Source: an uncultured Pelagibacteraceae bacterium (GTDB lineage Bacteria; Pseudomonadota; Alphaproteobacteria; Pelagibacterales; Pelagibacteraceae). Taken from it: DNA of 40,071 bases. The DNA lies in NCBI GenBank assembly GCA_902514605.1, contig CABXRL010000007.1:1-40071 (forward strand). Direction: 5' to 3'. The translations under genes were made by a program, and so were the position numbers. Numbering within the stretch: position 1 is the stretch's first letter; every line of letters begins with the position of its first letter. The notes under the pieces were generated by a model. It worked only from the letters and a program-made list of their open reading frames with translations, was not told the origin of the DNA and searched no databases. Shown here in pieces: positions 16,943-26,170 of the stretch.

Positions 16943-18559
16943 ATGGCGCGATATATATTCGTTACTGGCGGCGTGGTTTCATCATTAGGTAAAGGACTTT
17001 CCTCAGCATCGCTTGCTTATCTATTACAATCTAGAGGTTACAAGGTACGTCTAAGAAAACTAGATCCCTATTTAAATATTGATCCAGGTACAATGAGTCC
17101 GTTTCAACATGGTGAAGTTTATGTGACTGATGATGGCTCAGAAACAGATCTTGATTTAGGACATTATGAAAGATTTTCAGCTGTATCTGCAAAAAGCTCA
17201 GACAACATTACAACTGGTAAAATTTACAATGATGTTCTTCTAAAAGAAAGAAAAGGAAAATATCTTGGAAAAACAGTTCAAGTGATACCTCATATTACTG
17301 ATAGAATTAAAGAGTTTATTAAAAAAGATTCTTCAAAAGAAGATTTTGTTATTTGTGAAATAGGAGGGATAGTAGGTGATATTGAAAGTTTACCTTTCAT
17401 AGAAGCAATAAGACAATTTGCAAATGATATAAAAAAAAAGAATGCTTTATTTATTCATTTAACATTAGTTCCTTATTTAAAATCCTCAGATGAAATAAAA
17501 ACTAAACCTACTCAGCATTCTGTTAAAGAATTAAGAAGCATTGGTGTTCAACCTGATATAATTATATGTAGATCTGAAAGGTCTATACCTTTAGAGCATA
17601 GAAGAAAAATATCATTATTCTGCAATGTTGACATTAAAAATGTAATTGAAACCGTCGATGTTAAAACTATTTATGAGGCACCAATTAGTTTTCATAAAGA
17701 AAAATTAGATATTAGAGTTCTGGATTATTTCAAGCTGAAGTCAAAAAAACCAGTAAATTTAAAACCTTGGAAAAATATTACTAAAATTATTTTGAATACA
17801 AAAAAACAAGTGAACATAGCGATTATTGGTAAATATGTTGAACTAAAAGATGCTTATAAATCCCTTGATGAAGCTTTAATACATGGAGGTATAAAAAATA
17901 ATGTGAAAGTAAATTTGTTAAGAATAGACTCAGAAAAATTAAAGATTTTAGATATCAAATCTAAACTAAAAAATATATCTGGAATTTTAATTCCTGGGGG
18001 TTTTGGGAAAAGAGGAACACATGGAAAAATTGAGGCAATAAAATATGCGAGAAATAATAAAATTCCATTTTTTGGGATCTGTTATGGTATGCAGATGGCA
18101 ATAATTGAATTTGCTAGAAATGAATTAAATATTAGAAATGCTACATCGAGTGAGTTCGATAAAAATGGTTTACCAATAGTTGGTTTAATTAATCAATGGA
18201 AAAAAGATGGTAAAATTATCAAAGGGACTGATAAATATTTAGGTGGCACAATGAGACTAGGTTCTTATGATGCAAAATTAAAAGATCAATCATTAATAAG
18301 TAAAATCTATGGTAAAAATTTTATTAAAGAAAGACATCGTCACCGATATGAGGTGAATATTAATTATAAGGATAAATTTGAAAAAAAAGGCATGATATTT
18401 TCAGGTTTATCACCTGATGGAGTGTTGCCTGAGATTATAGAGCTCAAAAATCACCCTTGGTTTATTGGTGTTCAATTTCATCCTGAATTTAAATCTAGAC
18501 CTTTGGCTCCTCATCCTTTATTCTCGTCTTTTATCAAGGCATCAAAAAATCATAGATGA
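16943..18559 (+). CDS. pyrG: CTP synthase
   Basis: PyrG aminates UTP to CTP using glutamine. The N-terminal synthetase domain begins [20 protein letters not shown] (P-loop) and contains [17 protein letters not shown] and [14 protein letters not shown]. The C-terminal class I amidotransferase domain has [13 protein letters not shown], the nucleophile Cys in [11 protein letters not shown] and the His-Glu in IGVQFHPEF. The length of 538 aa is normal. The 40 bases upstream contain a T-rich stretch but no hairpin of the pyrimidine-attenuation type. It overlaps kdsA by 4 bases. Confidence 0.97.
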   Translation: MARYIFVTGGVVSSLGKGLSSASLAYLLQSRGYKVRLRKLDPYLNIDPGTMSPFQHGEVYVTDDGSETDLDLGHYERFSAVSAKSSDNITTGKIYNDVLLKERKGKYLGKTVQVIPHITDRIKEFIKKDSSKEDFVICEIGGIVGDIESLPFIEAIRQFANDIKKKNALFIHLTLVPYLKSSDEIKTKPTQHSVKELRSIGVQPDIIICRSERSIPLEHRRKISLFCNVDIKNVIETVDVKTIYEAPISFHKEKLDIRVLDYFKLKSKKPVNLKPWKNITKIILNTKKQVNIAIIGKYVELKDAYKSLDEALIHGGIKNNVKVNLLRIDSEKLKILDIKSKLKNISGILIPGGFGKRGTHGKIEAIKYARNNKIPFFGICYGMQMAIIEFARNELNIRNATSSEFDKNGLPIVGLINQWKKDGKIIKGTDKYLGGTMRLGSYDAKLKDQSLISKIYGKNFIKERHRHRYEVNINYKDKFEKKGMIFSGLSPDGVLPEIIELKNHPWFIGVQFHPEFKSRPLAPHPLFSSFIKASKNHR

Positions 18560-19380
18560 GCAATATTAAAGTAAATTGTGGAAAAATAGAAATTTCAAAT
18601 GAAAATAAAATTTGCATTATTGCTGGTCCCTGTCAGCTTGAAAGCGAACAACATGCTTTGGATATTGCCGGAAAAGTAAAAGAAATTACTAATAAATTTG
18701 AACTTGGATTTATTTACAAAACCTCTTTTGATAAAGCAAACCGTACAAGTCTTAAAAGCAAAAGAGGAGTAGGTTTAGATGCATCTCTTCAGGTTTTTGA
18801 AAAAATTAAAAAAGAATTAAATGTACCAATATTAACTGACGTTCATAATGTAGAACAATGCACCGCAATAAGTAAGCATGTAGATGTGATGCAAATACCT
18901 GCATTTTTATGCAGGCAAACTGATTTGTTAATTGCGGCAGCAAAAACAAATAAAATTATTAATGTTAAAAAAGGACAATTTTTAGCTCCTTGGGACATGG
19001 TAAATGTAACTAAAAAAATTTCAGACTCTGGAAATAAAAATATTTTAGTAACTGAGAGAGGGGCTAGTTTTGGATATAACACTCTTGTTTCAGACATGAG
19101 ATCATTACCGATAATGGCAAAAAATGGTTACCCAGTTATTTTTGATGCTACCCACTCTGTTCAACAACCAGGAGGTTTAGGGGAAAAAAGCGGAGGTCAA
19201 AGAGAGTTTATAGAACACTTGGCCAGAGCAGCTGTAGCCGTAGGAGTGGCAGGTGTATTTATTGAAACACATCAAGACCCAGATAACGCTCCCTCAGATG
19301 GCCCTAATATGATCCCATTAAATAAATTAGAAAATTTACTAAAACAACTTACAGATATAGATAATTTAATTAAAAATTAG
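18556..19380 (+). CDS. kdsA: 3-deoxy-8-phosphooctulonate (KDO-8-P) synthase
   Basis: KdsA condenses arabinose 5-phosphate with PEP to KDO-8-phosphate, the core sugar joined to lipid A. Motifs in order are [91 protein letters not shown] and the final [17 protein letters not shown]. The Cys in the GPCQLES motif lies at the position of the metal ligand in metal-dependent KDO-8-P synthases. The length of 274 aa is normal. Its TAG stop shares a base with the GTG start of eno. Confidence 0.95.
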   Translation: MSNIKVNCGKIEISNENKICIIAGPCQLESEQHALDIAGKVKEITNKFELGFIYKTSFDKANRTSLKSKRGVGLDASLQVFEKIKKELNVPILTDVHNVEQCTAISKHVDVMQIPAFLCRQTDLLIAAAKTNKIINVKKGQFLAPWDMVNVTKKISDSGNKNILVTERGASFGYNTLVSDMRSLPIMAKNGYPVIFDATHSVQQPGGLGEKSGGQREFIEHLARAAVAVGVAGVFIETHQDPDNAPSDGPNMIPLNKLENLLKQLTDIDNLIKN

Positions 19381-20636
19381 TGAGCATAATTTTAAAAGTA
19401 AAAGCACGTCAAGTTTTTGACAGTAGGGGAAACCCAACAATAGAGGCTGAAGTTTTTACGAAAAATAATAGCGCGTCAGCTATTTGCCCATCAGGTGCAT
19501 CAACTGGAACTTTTGAGGCGTTTGAAAAGAGAGATAAGAACAACAAACGATATTTAGGAAAAAGTGTTTTAGGGGCAATTAGTTTAGTTAATACAAAAAT
19601 TGCTAAAAAATTAAAGGGGCACAATGTTCATGATCAAGAAAGAATAGATGCATTAATGATTAATCTTGATGGAACAAAACAAAAAAATAAATTAGGAGCT
19701 AATTCAATTTTAGCTGTTTCTATAGCTGTTAAAAAACTTTCTGCCAAATTAAAAAAGATACCTTTATATAAGTCATTTTTAATCAAAAATAATTTTCAAT
19801 TACCTTATCCACTAATGAATATAATAAATGGTGGAGCTCATGCCAATAATGGTTTGAGGATACAAGAATTTATGATTAGACCAGATAAAGCAAAAAATTT
19901 TTCTGAGGCAATGAGAATTTGTTACTTGGTGGTTAAAAACCTAAGCAAGATCATTAAAAATAAAAATTTATCCACGTCTGTAGGAGATGAAGGTGGTTTT
20001 GCACCAATGATAAGCAGTAATAATCAGGCTTTAGATTTAATTGTATCTGCGATAAAAAAATCAGGATTTGTAAACGGTAAGGATGTCTCAATTTGTTTAG
20101 ATGTTGCAGCCAATGAATTGTTTAGAAATGATAAATATTCAATTCATTCAAAAAAATACGTATCAGTTAATAAATCCATTCAGGAATATAAAAAATTAAT
20201 TAATAAATATAAAATAAAATCTATTGAAGATCCTTTTGCTGAAAACGATTGGATTTCTTGGAGTAAATTAATGAAATCAATAAAAAATGTGCAAATAGTT
20301 GGTGATGACCTTTATGTTACAAATTTAGAAAGACTAAAAAAAGGTTTTTTGAATTTATCATCTAATGCAATTTTAATAAAATTGAACCAAATTGGAACTG
20401 TTTCTGAAACATTAGATGTTATAAAATTTGCACAAATTATTGGCTTTAAAACAATAATTTCCCATAGATCAGGTGATAGTGAAGATACATTTATAGCTGA
20501 TTTTGCTGTTGGAACTAATTCTAATCAAATCAAAACTGGATCATTAGCGAGATCTGAAAGAGTGGCAAAATATAATCAGTTAATTCGTATCGAAGAACAT
20601 CTTGGAAAAAATGCTAGAATGAATAAAGTTGTTTAA
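19380..20636 (+). CDS. eno: Enolase
   Basis: Enolase converts 2-phosphoglycerate to PEP in glycolysis; here PEP also feeds KdsA next door. The start is GTG, overlapping the kdsA stop (TAGTG). It gives MSIILKVKARQVFDSRGNPTIEAEV, the normal N-terminus, and there is no better ATG. The motifs ICPSGASTGTFEA, VGDEGGFAP, CLDVAANELF (metal Asp), SIEDPFAENDW (metal Glu), VGDDLYVTN (metal Asp), LIKLNQIGT (catalytic Lys) and ISHRSGDSEDT follow. The length of 418 aa is near normal. It shares one base with ftsB downstream. Confidence 0.96.
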   Translation: MSIILKVKARQVFDSRGNPTIEAEVFTKNNSASAICPSGASTGTFEAFEKRDKNNKRYLGKSVLGAISLVNTKIAKKLKGHNVHDQERIDALMINLDGTKQKNKLGANSILAVSIAVKKLSAKLKKIPLYKSFLIKNNFQLPYPLMNIINGGAHANNGLRIQEFMIRPDKAKNFSEAMRICYLVVKNLSKIIKNKNLSTSVGDEGGFAPMISSNNQALDLIVSAIKKSGFVNGKDVSICLDVAANELFRNDKYSIHSKKYVSVNKSIQEYKKLINKYKIKSIEDPFAENDWISWSKLMKSIKNVQIVGDDLYVTNLERLKKGFLNLSSNAILIKLNQIGTVSETLDVIKFAQIIGFKTIISHRSGDSEDTFIADFAVGTNSNQIKTGSLARSERVAKYNQLIRIEEHLGKNARMNKVV

Positions 20637-20929
20637 TGTTAAAAAAAATTAAAAATAACTATTTTTTATTAATTTTTATATTTTTATTATTATATTTTCT
20701 ATTTAATTTATTATCTGGCCAAAGAGGATTGATCTCATATTTTGATAAAAAAGTGACTTTGAAAAACCTTAAAAATCAAAAACTATCTTTAATAAATCAA
20801 ATTAATGACTTGGATTTTAAAAATTCGTTATTAAGTGACAATCTAGATCTTGATTATGTTGAAATTCTTATCAGAGAAAGATTTTTATTTGGTAAAAAAA
20901 ATGAAAAAATCTATATTTTAAAAAAATAA
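20636..20929 (+). CDS. ftsB: FtsB/DivIC-type septum formation protein
   Basis: FtsB-type proteins are small bitopic division proteins that bridge the FtsL-FtsB-FtsQ complex. The 97-aa product has a short basic cytoplasmic tail, one membrane segment ([20 protein letters not shown], residues ~9-28), and the [10 protein letters not shown] motif common after the membrane segment. A coiled coil (~40-70) and a C-terminal segment with [21 protein letters not shown] complete the family layout. It lies between eno and lipA, sharing one base with each (TAATG). In many alphaproteobacteria pdhABC-lpd come between ftsB and lipA; not here. Confidence 0.85.
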   Translation: MLKKIKNNYFLLIFIFLLLYFLFNLLSGQRGLISYFDKKVTLKNLKNQKLSLINQINDLDFKNSLLSDNLDLDYVEILIRERFLFGKKNEKIYILKK

Positions 20930-21861
20930 TGGAAAAAATTATTAAACCTAGACATCCCGAAAAAATAAAAAACCCTATAAATCCAATCAAAAAGAAACCA
21001 GATTGGATTAGATCGAAACTTGTTAATAGTAGAGAATTCTTTATTACAAAAACAATTGTCAACAAAAGTAATCTTGTGACTGTTTGCCAAGAAGCTAATT
21101 GTCCAAATATTACTGAATGTTGGAGTAAGAGACATGCTACTTTTATGATAATGGGTGATACATGTACTAGAGCTTGCGGGTTTTGTGATGTAAAAACAGG
21201 AAAACCTGAAAAATTAGATCTGTTTGAAGATATAAAAATTGCTAATGCAGTTAAAAAACTTGATTTAAGACATGTGGTTATTACATCGGTTGATAGAGAT
21301 GATTTACCTGATGGGGGCTCAAATCATTTTAAAAAAGTTGTAGACACTACAAGAAAAAAGAATCCAAATACTACAATAGAAGTTCTTACTCCAGATTTTC
21401 TAAGAAAGGGTGAGTCTTATAAAAAGTTACTCGAGGCTGATTTAGATGTATTCAATCATAATATAGAGACAGTTCCAAGACTCTATTTAAAAGTTAGACC
21501 AGGTGCAAGATATTTTGCATCACTTGAGTTACTTAAAAATGCAAAAAATGTAAATAAAAATGTCTTTACTAAATCTGGAATAATGGTTGGGCTTGGTGAG
21601 AAACATGATGAGATAATTCAAGTTATGGATGACTTGAGATCTGCAAATGTTGACTTTATCACAATTGGTCAATATTTACAGCCATCAGTTAAACATCATC
21701 CTCTTGAAAGATATTATCACCCTGATGAATTTAAAGAATTAGAAAGAATTGCAAAATCAAAAGGCTTTCTATTAGTATCTTCATCACCTTTAACAAGATC
21801 CTCTTATCACGCAGACGAAGACTTTGCTAAACTTAAACAAAATAGAATTAATAGTCATTAA
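20929..21861 (+). CDS. lipA: Lipoyl synthase
   Basis: LipA is a radical SAM enzyme that inserts two sulfurs into protein-bound octanoyl groups, making lipoyl cofactors for 2-oxoacid dehydrogenases and glycine cleavage. The auxiliary cluster cysteines are in [14 protein letters not shown] (CX4CX5C) and the SAM cluster in [12 protein letters not shown] (CX3CX2C). [27 protein letters not shown] and [16 protein letters not shown] follow, and the C-terminal [13 protein letters not shown] has the conserved Ser ligand region. The length of 310 aa is normal. It shares a base with each neighbour. Confidence 0.97.
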   Translation: MEKIIKPRHPEKIKNPINPIKKKPDWIRSKLVNSREFFITKTIVNKSNLVTVCQEANCPNITECWSKRHATFMIMGDTCTRACGFCDVKTGKPEKLDLFEDIKIANAVKKLDLRHVVITSVDRDDLPDGGSNHFKKVVDTTRKKNPNTTIEVLTPDFLRKGESYKKLLEADLDVFNHNIETVPRLYLKVRPGARYFASLELLKNAKNVNKNVFTKSGIMVGLGEKHDEIIQVMDDLRSANVDFITIGQYLQPSVKHHPLERYYHPDEFKELERIAKSKGFLLVSSSPLTRSSYHADEDFAKLKQNRINSH

Positions 21862-22319
21862 TGCCCAAAGCTTCAGTTAAGCGATTAATTGAATGCGAAA
21901 AAGACGACTTGATTAAATTAGTTTTAGATATTGAAAAATATCCAGAATTTGTTCCTTTTTGTTTTGATGCGAAAGTTTATGAGGAAAAAAACCAAGGTGA
22001 TTTAATAAAAATAATAGCAGACTTAACTATTGGTAAAGGACCATTTAAAGACACATATAAAAGTGATGTAGTTTTAGATAAAAGAAAAGATACAATATTT
22101 GTTAAAAATATTGAAGGTCCGCTAAATCATTTATCAAATAATTGGACATTTACTGATAAACAAAATGGAATTACAGAGATTGCTTTTGATATTGATTTTG
22201 AAATTAAAAATAAATTTTTAAATTCTTTGATGGTTGTCTCATTTCAATTTGGCTTAGAAAAAATAGCTGATGCATTTCAGAAGAGAGCAGAAGAGCTATT
22301 TGGTAGCTCTAAGAACTAA
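21861..22319 (+). CDS. Coq10/RatA-type START-domain protein
   Basis: The 152-aa product matches the polyketide cyclase/START superfamily seen in Coq10 (ubiquinone-binding, respiratory function) and RatA. Typical parts are LIECEKDDLIKLVLDIEKYPEFVPFCFDAKVYE at the N-terminus, IADLTIGKGPFKDTYKSDV in the middle, GPLNHLSNNWTFTD, and a long C-terminal helix with FEKI-like QFGLEKIADAFQKRAEELFG. It sits directly after lipA, the usual alphaproteobacterial place for this gene. Sequence alone does not separate a ubiquinone role from a RatA-like role. Its last 24 bases overlap the convergent pncC gene. Confidence 0.85.
   Translation: MPKASVKRLIECEKDDLIKLVLDIEKYPEFVPFCFDAKVYEEKNQGDLIKIIADLTIGKGPFKDTYKSDVVLDKRKDTIFVKNIEGPLNHLSNNWTFTDKQNGITEIAFDIDFEIKNKFLNSLMVVSFQFGLEKIADAFQKRAEELFGSSKN
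22292..22310. other. Hairpin in the convergent 3' overlap
   Basis: AGAGCTA-TTTGG-TAGCTCT is a perfect 7-bp inverted repeat with a 5-base loop. It lies where the coq10-like gene and pncC overlap tail to tail, and so inside both coding ends. Neither strand has a clear T-run after it. It could slow or end transcription in both directions, or be chance within the LysR-type coding repeats. Confidence 0.35.
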
Positions 22320-22757
22320 ATTTAATGCTTTTCTAACTGTAGCTTTTTGTATTGATGACCTGTTTTTGCCTTTAAATATACACTTATTTATTAGTATTTT
22401 TTTACCTTTTTTAACTCCAATGAAAACTAGGCCAACTGGCTTTTGTTTTGTACCGCCTTTGGGTCCGGCAATACCAGTTATCGAGACATTGATATTTGCT
22501 TTAGATATTATAGATAAATTTTTGACCATTGCTGAACAACACTCATGACTTACAGCACCATATTTTCTAATTATATTTTTATTGACTTTTAAAACCTTAA
22601 TTTTGGCTTGGTTAGAGTAGGTGACAAAACTTAAATTAAAAACTTTTGATGCACCACTAATTGAAGTAATAGCACTAGCTAATAACCCCCCTGTGCATGA
22701 TTCTGCAAATGAAATTTTAAGTTTCTTTTTGGTTAGTAGTTTTATTAAAGTTTGCAT
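22296..22757 (-). CDS. pncC: CinA C-terminal domain protein, nicotinamide-nucleotide amidase
   Basis: This is a stand-alone CinA C-terminal domain (153 aa). In characterised members it deamidates nicotinamide mononucleotide to nicotinate mononucleotide, recycling pyridine nucleotides. Signature motifs are SFAESCTGGLLASAITSISGAS (catalytic Ser region), YGAVSHECCSAMVKNL and SITGIAGPKGGTKQKPVGLVFIGV. The N-terminal molybdopterin-binding-like domain of full CinA is absent, which is common in alphaproteobacteria. It starts on the base where pgpA ends, and its 3' end overlaps the coq10-like gene by 24 bases. Confidence 0.92.
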   Translation of the reverse strand: MQTLIKLLTKKKLKISFAESCTGGLLASAITSISGASKVFNLSFVTYSNQAKIKVLKVNKNIIRKYGAVSHECCSAMVKNLSIISKANINVSITGIAGPKGGTKQKPVGLVFIGVKKGKKILINKCIFKGKNRSSIQKATVRKALNLVLRATK

Positions 22758-23260
22758 TAAATAAAATAACTTTTAAAAATCATAAAACAAATTAATGATA
22801 AAACAACATAAAAACCAGCACAAATATCATCCATGATTACACCAAAACTATTTTTAAATTTTTTATCAAAAAAATTTACCGGAAATGGTTTCACTATGTC
22901 AAAAAACCTAAATAAAATAAAGCAAACACCATAAAAAATAATTGCTTCGTCGAAAGACTTTTTTGTACCATGCGAAATCTCATACATAAATATTGGTATA
23001 GATTGACCAATAAACTCATCGATGACAACTTCTTTAGGATCTTTGTTAGCATTATCTTTGATATGCAACGCAACAGCTTTAAAAGAAAAAACAAAGATAA
23101 CTATTAAAAATACAAATATTAAAATTGAGGACAAATCTAATATATGAAAAAAAATATATAACAAAATCACAGTTACTAATGATCCAATAGTTCCTGGAAT
23201 TTTTGGGATTCTTCCCAAACCAAACATTGTTACAAATAAGGTATTAATTTTTTTAATCAT
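22757..23260 (-). CDS. pgpA: Phosphatidylglycerophosphatase A
   Basis: PgpA removes phosphate from phosphatidylglycerol phosphate in the inner membrane, giving phosphatidylglycerol; it acts downstream of CdsA. The N-terminal FGLGRIPKIPGTIGSLVTV and the acidic KDPKEVVIDEFIGQSIPIF are the family motifs, followed by a segment with FRFFDIVKPFPVNFFDKKFKNSFGVIMDDICAGFY (metal Asp residues). Four hydrophobic segments are visible. The length of 167 aa is normal. It overlaps ispDF by 8 bases and pncC by 1 base. Confidence 0.93.
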   Translation of the reverse strand: MIKKINTLFVTMFGLGRIPKIPGTIGSLVTVILLYIFFHILDLSSILIFVFLIVIFVFSFKAVALHIKDNANKDPKEVVIDEFIGQSIPIFMYEISHGTKKSFDEAIIFYGVCFILFRFFDIVKPFPVNFFDKKFKNSFGVIMDDICAGFYVVLSLICFMIFKSYFI

Positions 23261-24359
23261 ATTTTGTGATTGAAATTATTACCTCACAAGCAATTGCCTT
23301 TTCTTTTCCTATTAAACCTAATTTCTCTACAGTTTTACCTTTAAGATTTATCAAATCTTTTTTTAGATTTGTGAGTTTAGATATAGAATTAACTATTCTA
23401 GTTCTATATTCTGATACTTTTGGTTGTTCACAAATTAAATTAATATCTAAATTATTTATAGAAAAATTTGATTTATAAAGATCTTTTATAACTGGCTTTA
23501 ACATTTTTGGTGATCTTATATTTTTGTATTTTTCAGTATTTGGAAAATAAGTGCCAATATCTTTTCTTCTTAATGCTCCTAATATTGCATCAGTAATAGC
23601 ATGTAAAATTACATCACCATCAGAATGTCCTTTTAGTCCTGAATGAAAAGGTATCCTCACACCACCCAGAAAAAGTTTTTTGTTTTTAATTAATCTATGA
23701 ATATCAAAACCCAATCCATAAAATGTCTTATTTTCATTTAAATCTTCTAAATAGGTGATCTTATTATTGGAATTCTCACCTTTAATAAATTTTACTTTGT
23801 GATTTCGATTTAAAAAAATTGTTGCCTCATCATTAACCTTCGATTTGTCTTTTATTGCTAAGTTAAATAATTCTTTAAATCTAAAAGCTTGCGGTGTTTG
23901 TGTTAATAGAGAATTCCCTCTATGTAAATTAAAAACTTGATTCTTAAATTTGTATTTTATTGAGTCTTTTGAGGTTATAACTGGAACCACTGCTTTATTA
24001 TTTCTTAAATTTTTTTCAATTTTTTTAAGTAAATCTATAGAAAAATTTGGTCTTGCAGCATCATGTATAAAGACATTCTTTGGCTTATATTTTTTAAGAT
24101 ATTTCAGGGCTTTAAAGGATGAATCGGATCTTTCCTTTCCACCTTTTATTATTTTAATCAATTTAGGGTATTTTCTTTTTTTAAGTCGATTTAAATCATT
24201 TGTAACAATTATAATCTGTTTAAAAATTTTTGAATTTAAGGCCTTTTCAATTGAATGATCAATAATCTCTTTATTTTTATAAACAATGTGTTGTTTAGCT
24301 ATTTTGCTGCTAAATCTTTTACTTTTTCCAGCAGCTAATATTACAAAATAGTTGTTCAT
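23253..24359 (-). CDS. ispDF: Bifunctional IspD-IspF (MEP pathway)
   Basis: This fusion carries two non-consecutive MEP pathway enzymes. Residues ~1-215 are IspD (MEP cytidylyltransferase), with ILAAGKSKRFSSKIAKQ, FIHDAARPNFS and NDEATIFL. Residues ~215-368 are IspF (MEcPP synthase), with GLGFDIHRL (metal Asp and His), GHSDGDVILHAITDAILGAL, DIGTYFPNTEKYKN and GLIGKEKAIACEVIISI. The fusion is typical of alphaproteobacteria and of epsilonproteobacteria. IspD seems compact and the IspF half complete. Dxr, the preceding enzyme, is in the same window. The start lies only 26 bases from divergent ntrY. Confidence 0.95.
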   Translation of the reverse strand: MNNYFVILAAGKSKRFSSKIAKQHIVYKNKEIIDHSIEKALNSKIFKQIIIVTNDLNRLKKRKYPKLIKIIKGGKERSDSSFKALKYLKKYKPKNVFIHDAARPNFSIDLLKKIEKNLRNNKAVVPVITSKDSIKYKFKNQVFNLHRGNSLLTQTPQAFRFKELFNLAIKDKSKVNDEATIFLNRNHKVKFIKGENSNNKITYLEDLNENKTFYGLGFDIHRLIKNKKLFLGGVRIPFHSGLKGHSDGDVILHAITDAILGALRRKDIGTYFPNTEKYKNIRSPKMLKPVIKDLYKSNFSINNLDINLICEQPKVSEYRTRIVNSISKLTNLKKDLINLKGKTVEKLGLIGKEKAIACEVIISITKYD

Positions 24360-24385
24360 TTATTTAAATACTATAATTCTAAATT
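24360..24385. promoter_or_regulatory. 26-bp divergent gap ispDF/ntrY with overlapping -10-like hexamers
   Basis: The gap contains TATAAT on the plus strand (24372-24377, 8 bases before the ntrY ATG) and TATAGT on the minus strand (24370-24375, 10 bases before the ispDF ATG). The two overlap. If both are used, transcripts would start at or within a few bases of the start codons. -35 matches would lie in the coding ends and are weak. This is a call by eye. Confidence 0.4.
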
Positions 24386-26170
24386 ATGTTTGATTTTTTG
24401 AAAAAAAATATTTTCATAATCATTTTATCTAGTATCACACTATTTATAGGTTTTTTAACATTTTTAACATTTATTGATAGAGGTTTTATAGAATTAAATC
24501 AAAGCAATTTACAATATTTATTAATTTTAAATATTTTTTTACTTTTTTTATTATTTGTATTTATCTTTATTGAAATCAAAAGATCTATTAAAACTGATAT
24601 TGATAAAGATGGATTAACAGCAAATAAAAAATATATTACTTATTTTTCTTTATTCACTTTAATACCATCGATTGTTATATCTATTTTTTCACTATTTTTA
24701 TTTTCATTTGCTTTAGAAAAGTATTTTGATAAAAAAGTTTCAACTGTAGTCAACAATTCGTACGAACTTGCCAAAAGTTATGTTGATGAAGTACGAAATA
24801 AGATTCAATCAGATATTGTTTTAATTGCATTTGATATAAATAAAGGTGCTAATTTCTTAAATAATAATGAAAATGAATATTTGCGTTTTTTAAATACACA
24901 AAGGTTAATTAGAGATGTCGATGAAGTACACATAATTGACGAAAATAAAAAACTTCTTTTCTCATCATTAGAAAATGAAAATAAATATATGCCTCCATTA
25001 GATCGCGCGTTAAAATTAGTTTTAGAGGATGACAGACCATTAAAAATAATTAATGCCCCTGAAAATATGTCAGCTGCTATAATGAGACTTCAAGCTTTCG
25101 ATAATAGGTTCTTGTATGTAATAAAGTTTTTAGAGGAGGATATTTCAAAATATTTAACAGAGTCTCAAGAGGCAATTAATTTTTACTATACGGTTGAAGA
25201 AAAAAGCACAGGAATCAAAATCTCTTTTGCAATTATATATATAATTATTGTTACGTTGTTATTGTTTTTGTCCATTACGATTGCGATTAGATTTTCATCA
25301 AGATTTTTTAGATCAATAAATAATCTTATTTTAGCCTCTACAGCTATAGGTGAGGGTAACTTAGAAACAAAAGTTCCAGAAATTAAAACTGATAAAGATT
25401 TAGAAATTTTAAATAAAAATTTTAATTTAATGATTAGCAAATTAAAAAACCAACAAGAAAAATTAATTATTACAGAAAGACATGAAGCTTGGGGCAGTCT
25501 TGCTAGAAAGTTAGCTCATGAAATTAAAAATCCACTGACTCCAATTCAACTAACAATTGATAGAATTAAAAATAAATTTTCAAAAGATCTTTCTTCAAAT
25601 GATAAAGATGAGTTCAAAGACAACTTAAAGATTATAAACAATCAAATAAAACAGATTGAAAAACTTGTAAATGAATTTTCAGACTTTGCAAGAATGCCAA
25701 AACCAGTAATGAAAAAGAATAATCTCGTTACTTTACTGAATGATACTATTAATCTCTTGAGTGAATTAGATAAATCTATTGATATTAGATTTAATAGTAA
25801 TCAAGAAAATATAGAATTAAACAGTGATCCTGAACAGTTGAGTAGAGTCTTTTTTAATTTAATAAAAAATTCTATAGAAAGCATTCAACAAAAAAGTGAA
25901 AAAAGCCCAGATTTTAATAAAAAAATCTCTATTGAATTAAATGATTTTGATGATCATATACAATTGATTATAAATGATAATGGCATTGGTTTTGGAGTAT
26001 TAGAAAACAACATTAAAGACATTCTTAATCCATATTTTACAACTAAAAAAAATGGAACTGGATTAGGTTTATCAATAGTAAATAAAATTATAAATGATCA
26101 CAACGGAAATATTAAATTTTTAAATATTGATAATGGAGCCAGTATAAAGATTGTTTTTTCAAAAAAATGA
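24386..26170 (+). CDS. ntrY: NtrY-type membrane sensor histidine kinase
   Basis: NtrY is the membrane kinase partner of NtrX, linked to nitrogen, redox and envelope control in alphaproteobacteria. Three membrane segments lie near residues 8-30, 43-63 and 75-110. A periplasmic loop (~112-270) and a fourth segment (IIYIIIVTLLLFLSITIAI, ~283-302) follow. HAMP covers ~303-355. The HisKA box ARKLAHEIKNPLTPIQL has His ~378. HATPase motifs are NLIKNSIES, NDNGIGFG and TKKNGTGLGLSIVNKI. At 594 aa it is shorter than rhizobial NtrY, and no PAS domain is visible between HAMP and HisKA. It overlaps ntrX by 4 bases. Confidence 0.9.
   Translation: MFDFLKKNIFIIILSSITLFIGFLTFLTFIDRGFIELNQSNLQYLLILNIFLLFLLFVFIFIEIKRSIKTDIDKDGLTANKKYITYFSLFTLIPSIVISIFSLFLFSFALEKYFDKKVSTVVNNSYELAKSYVDEVRNKIQSDIVLIAFDINKGANFLNNNENEYLRFLNTQRLIRDVDEVHIIDENKKLLFSSLENENKYMPPLDRALKLVLEDDRPLKIINAPENMSAAIMRLQAFDNRFLYVIKFLEEDISKYLTESQEAINFYYTVEEKSTGIKISFAIIYIIIVTLLLFLSITIAIRFSSRFFRSINNLILASTAIGEGNLETKVPEIKTDKDLEILNKNFNLMISKLKNQQEKLIITERHEAWGSLARKLAHEIKNPLTPIQLTIDRIKNKFSKDLSSNDKDEFKDNLKIINNQIKQIEKLVNEFSDFARMPKPVMKKNNLVTLLNDTINLLSELDKSIDIRFNSNQENIELNSDPEQLSRVFFNLIKNSIESIQQKSEKSPDFNKKISIELNDFDDHIQLIINDNGIGFGVLENNIKDILNPYFTTKKNGTGLGLSIVNKIINDHNGNIKFLNIDNGASIKIVFSKK

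Noticed and set aside
23950-24258. 102-aa plus-strand ORF opposite ispDF
   Set aside because: Antisense shadow of the IspD domain, hydrophobic only because the other strand is Lys/Asn-rich.
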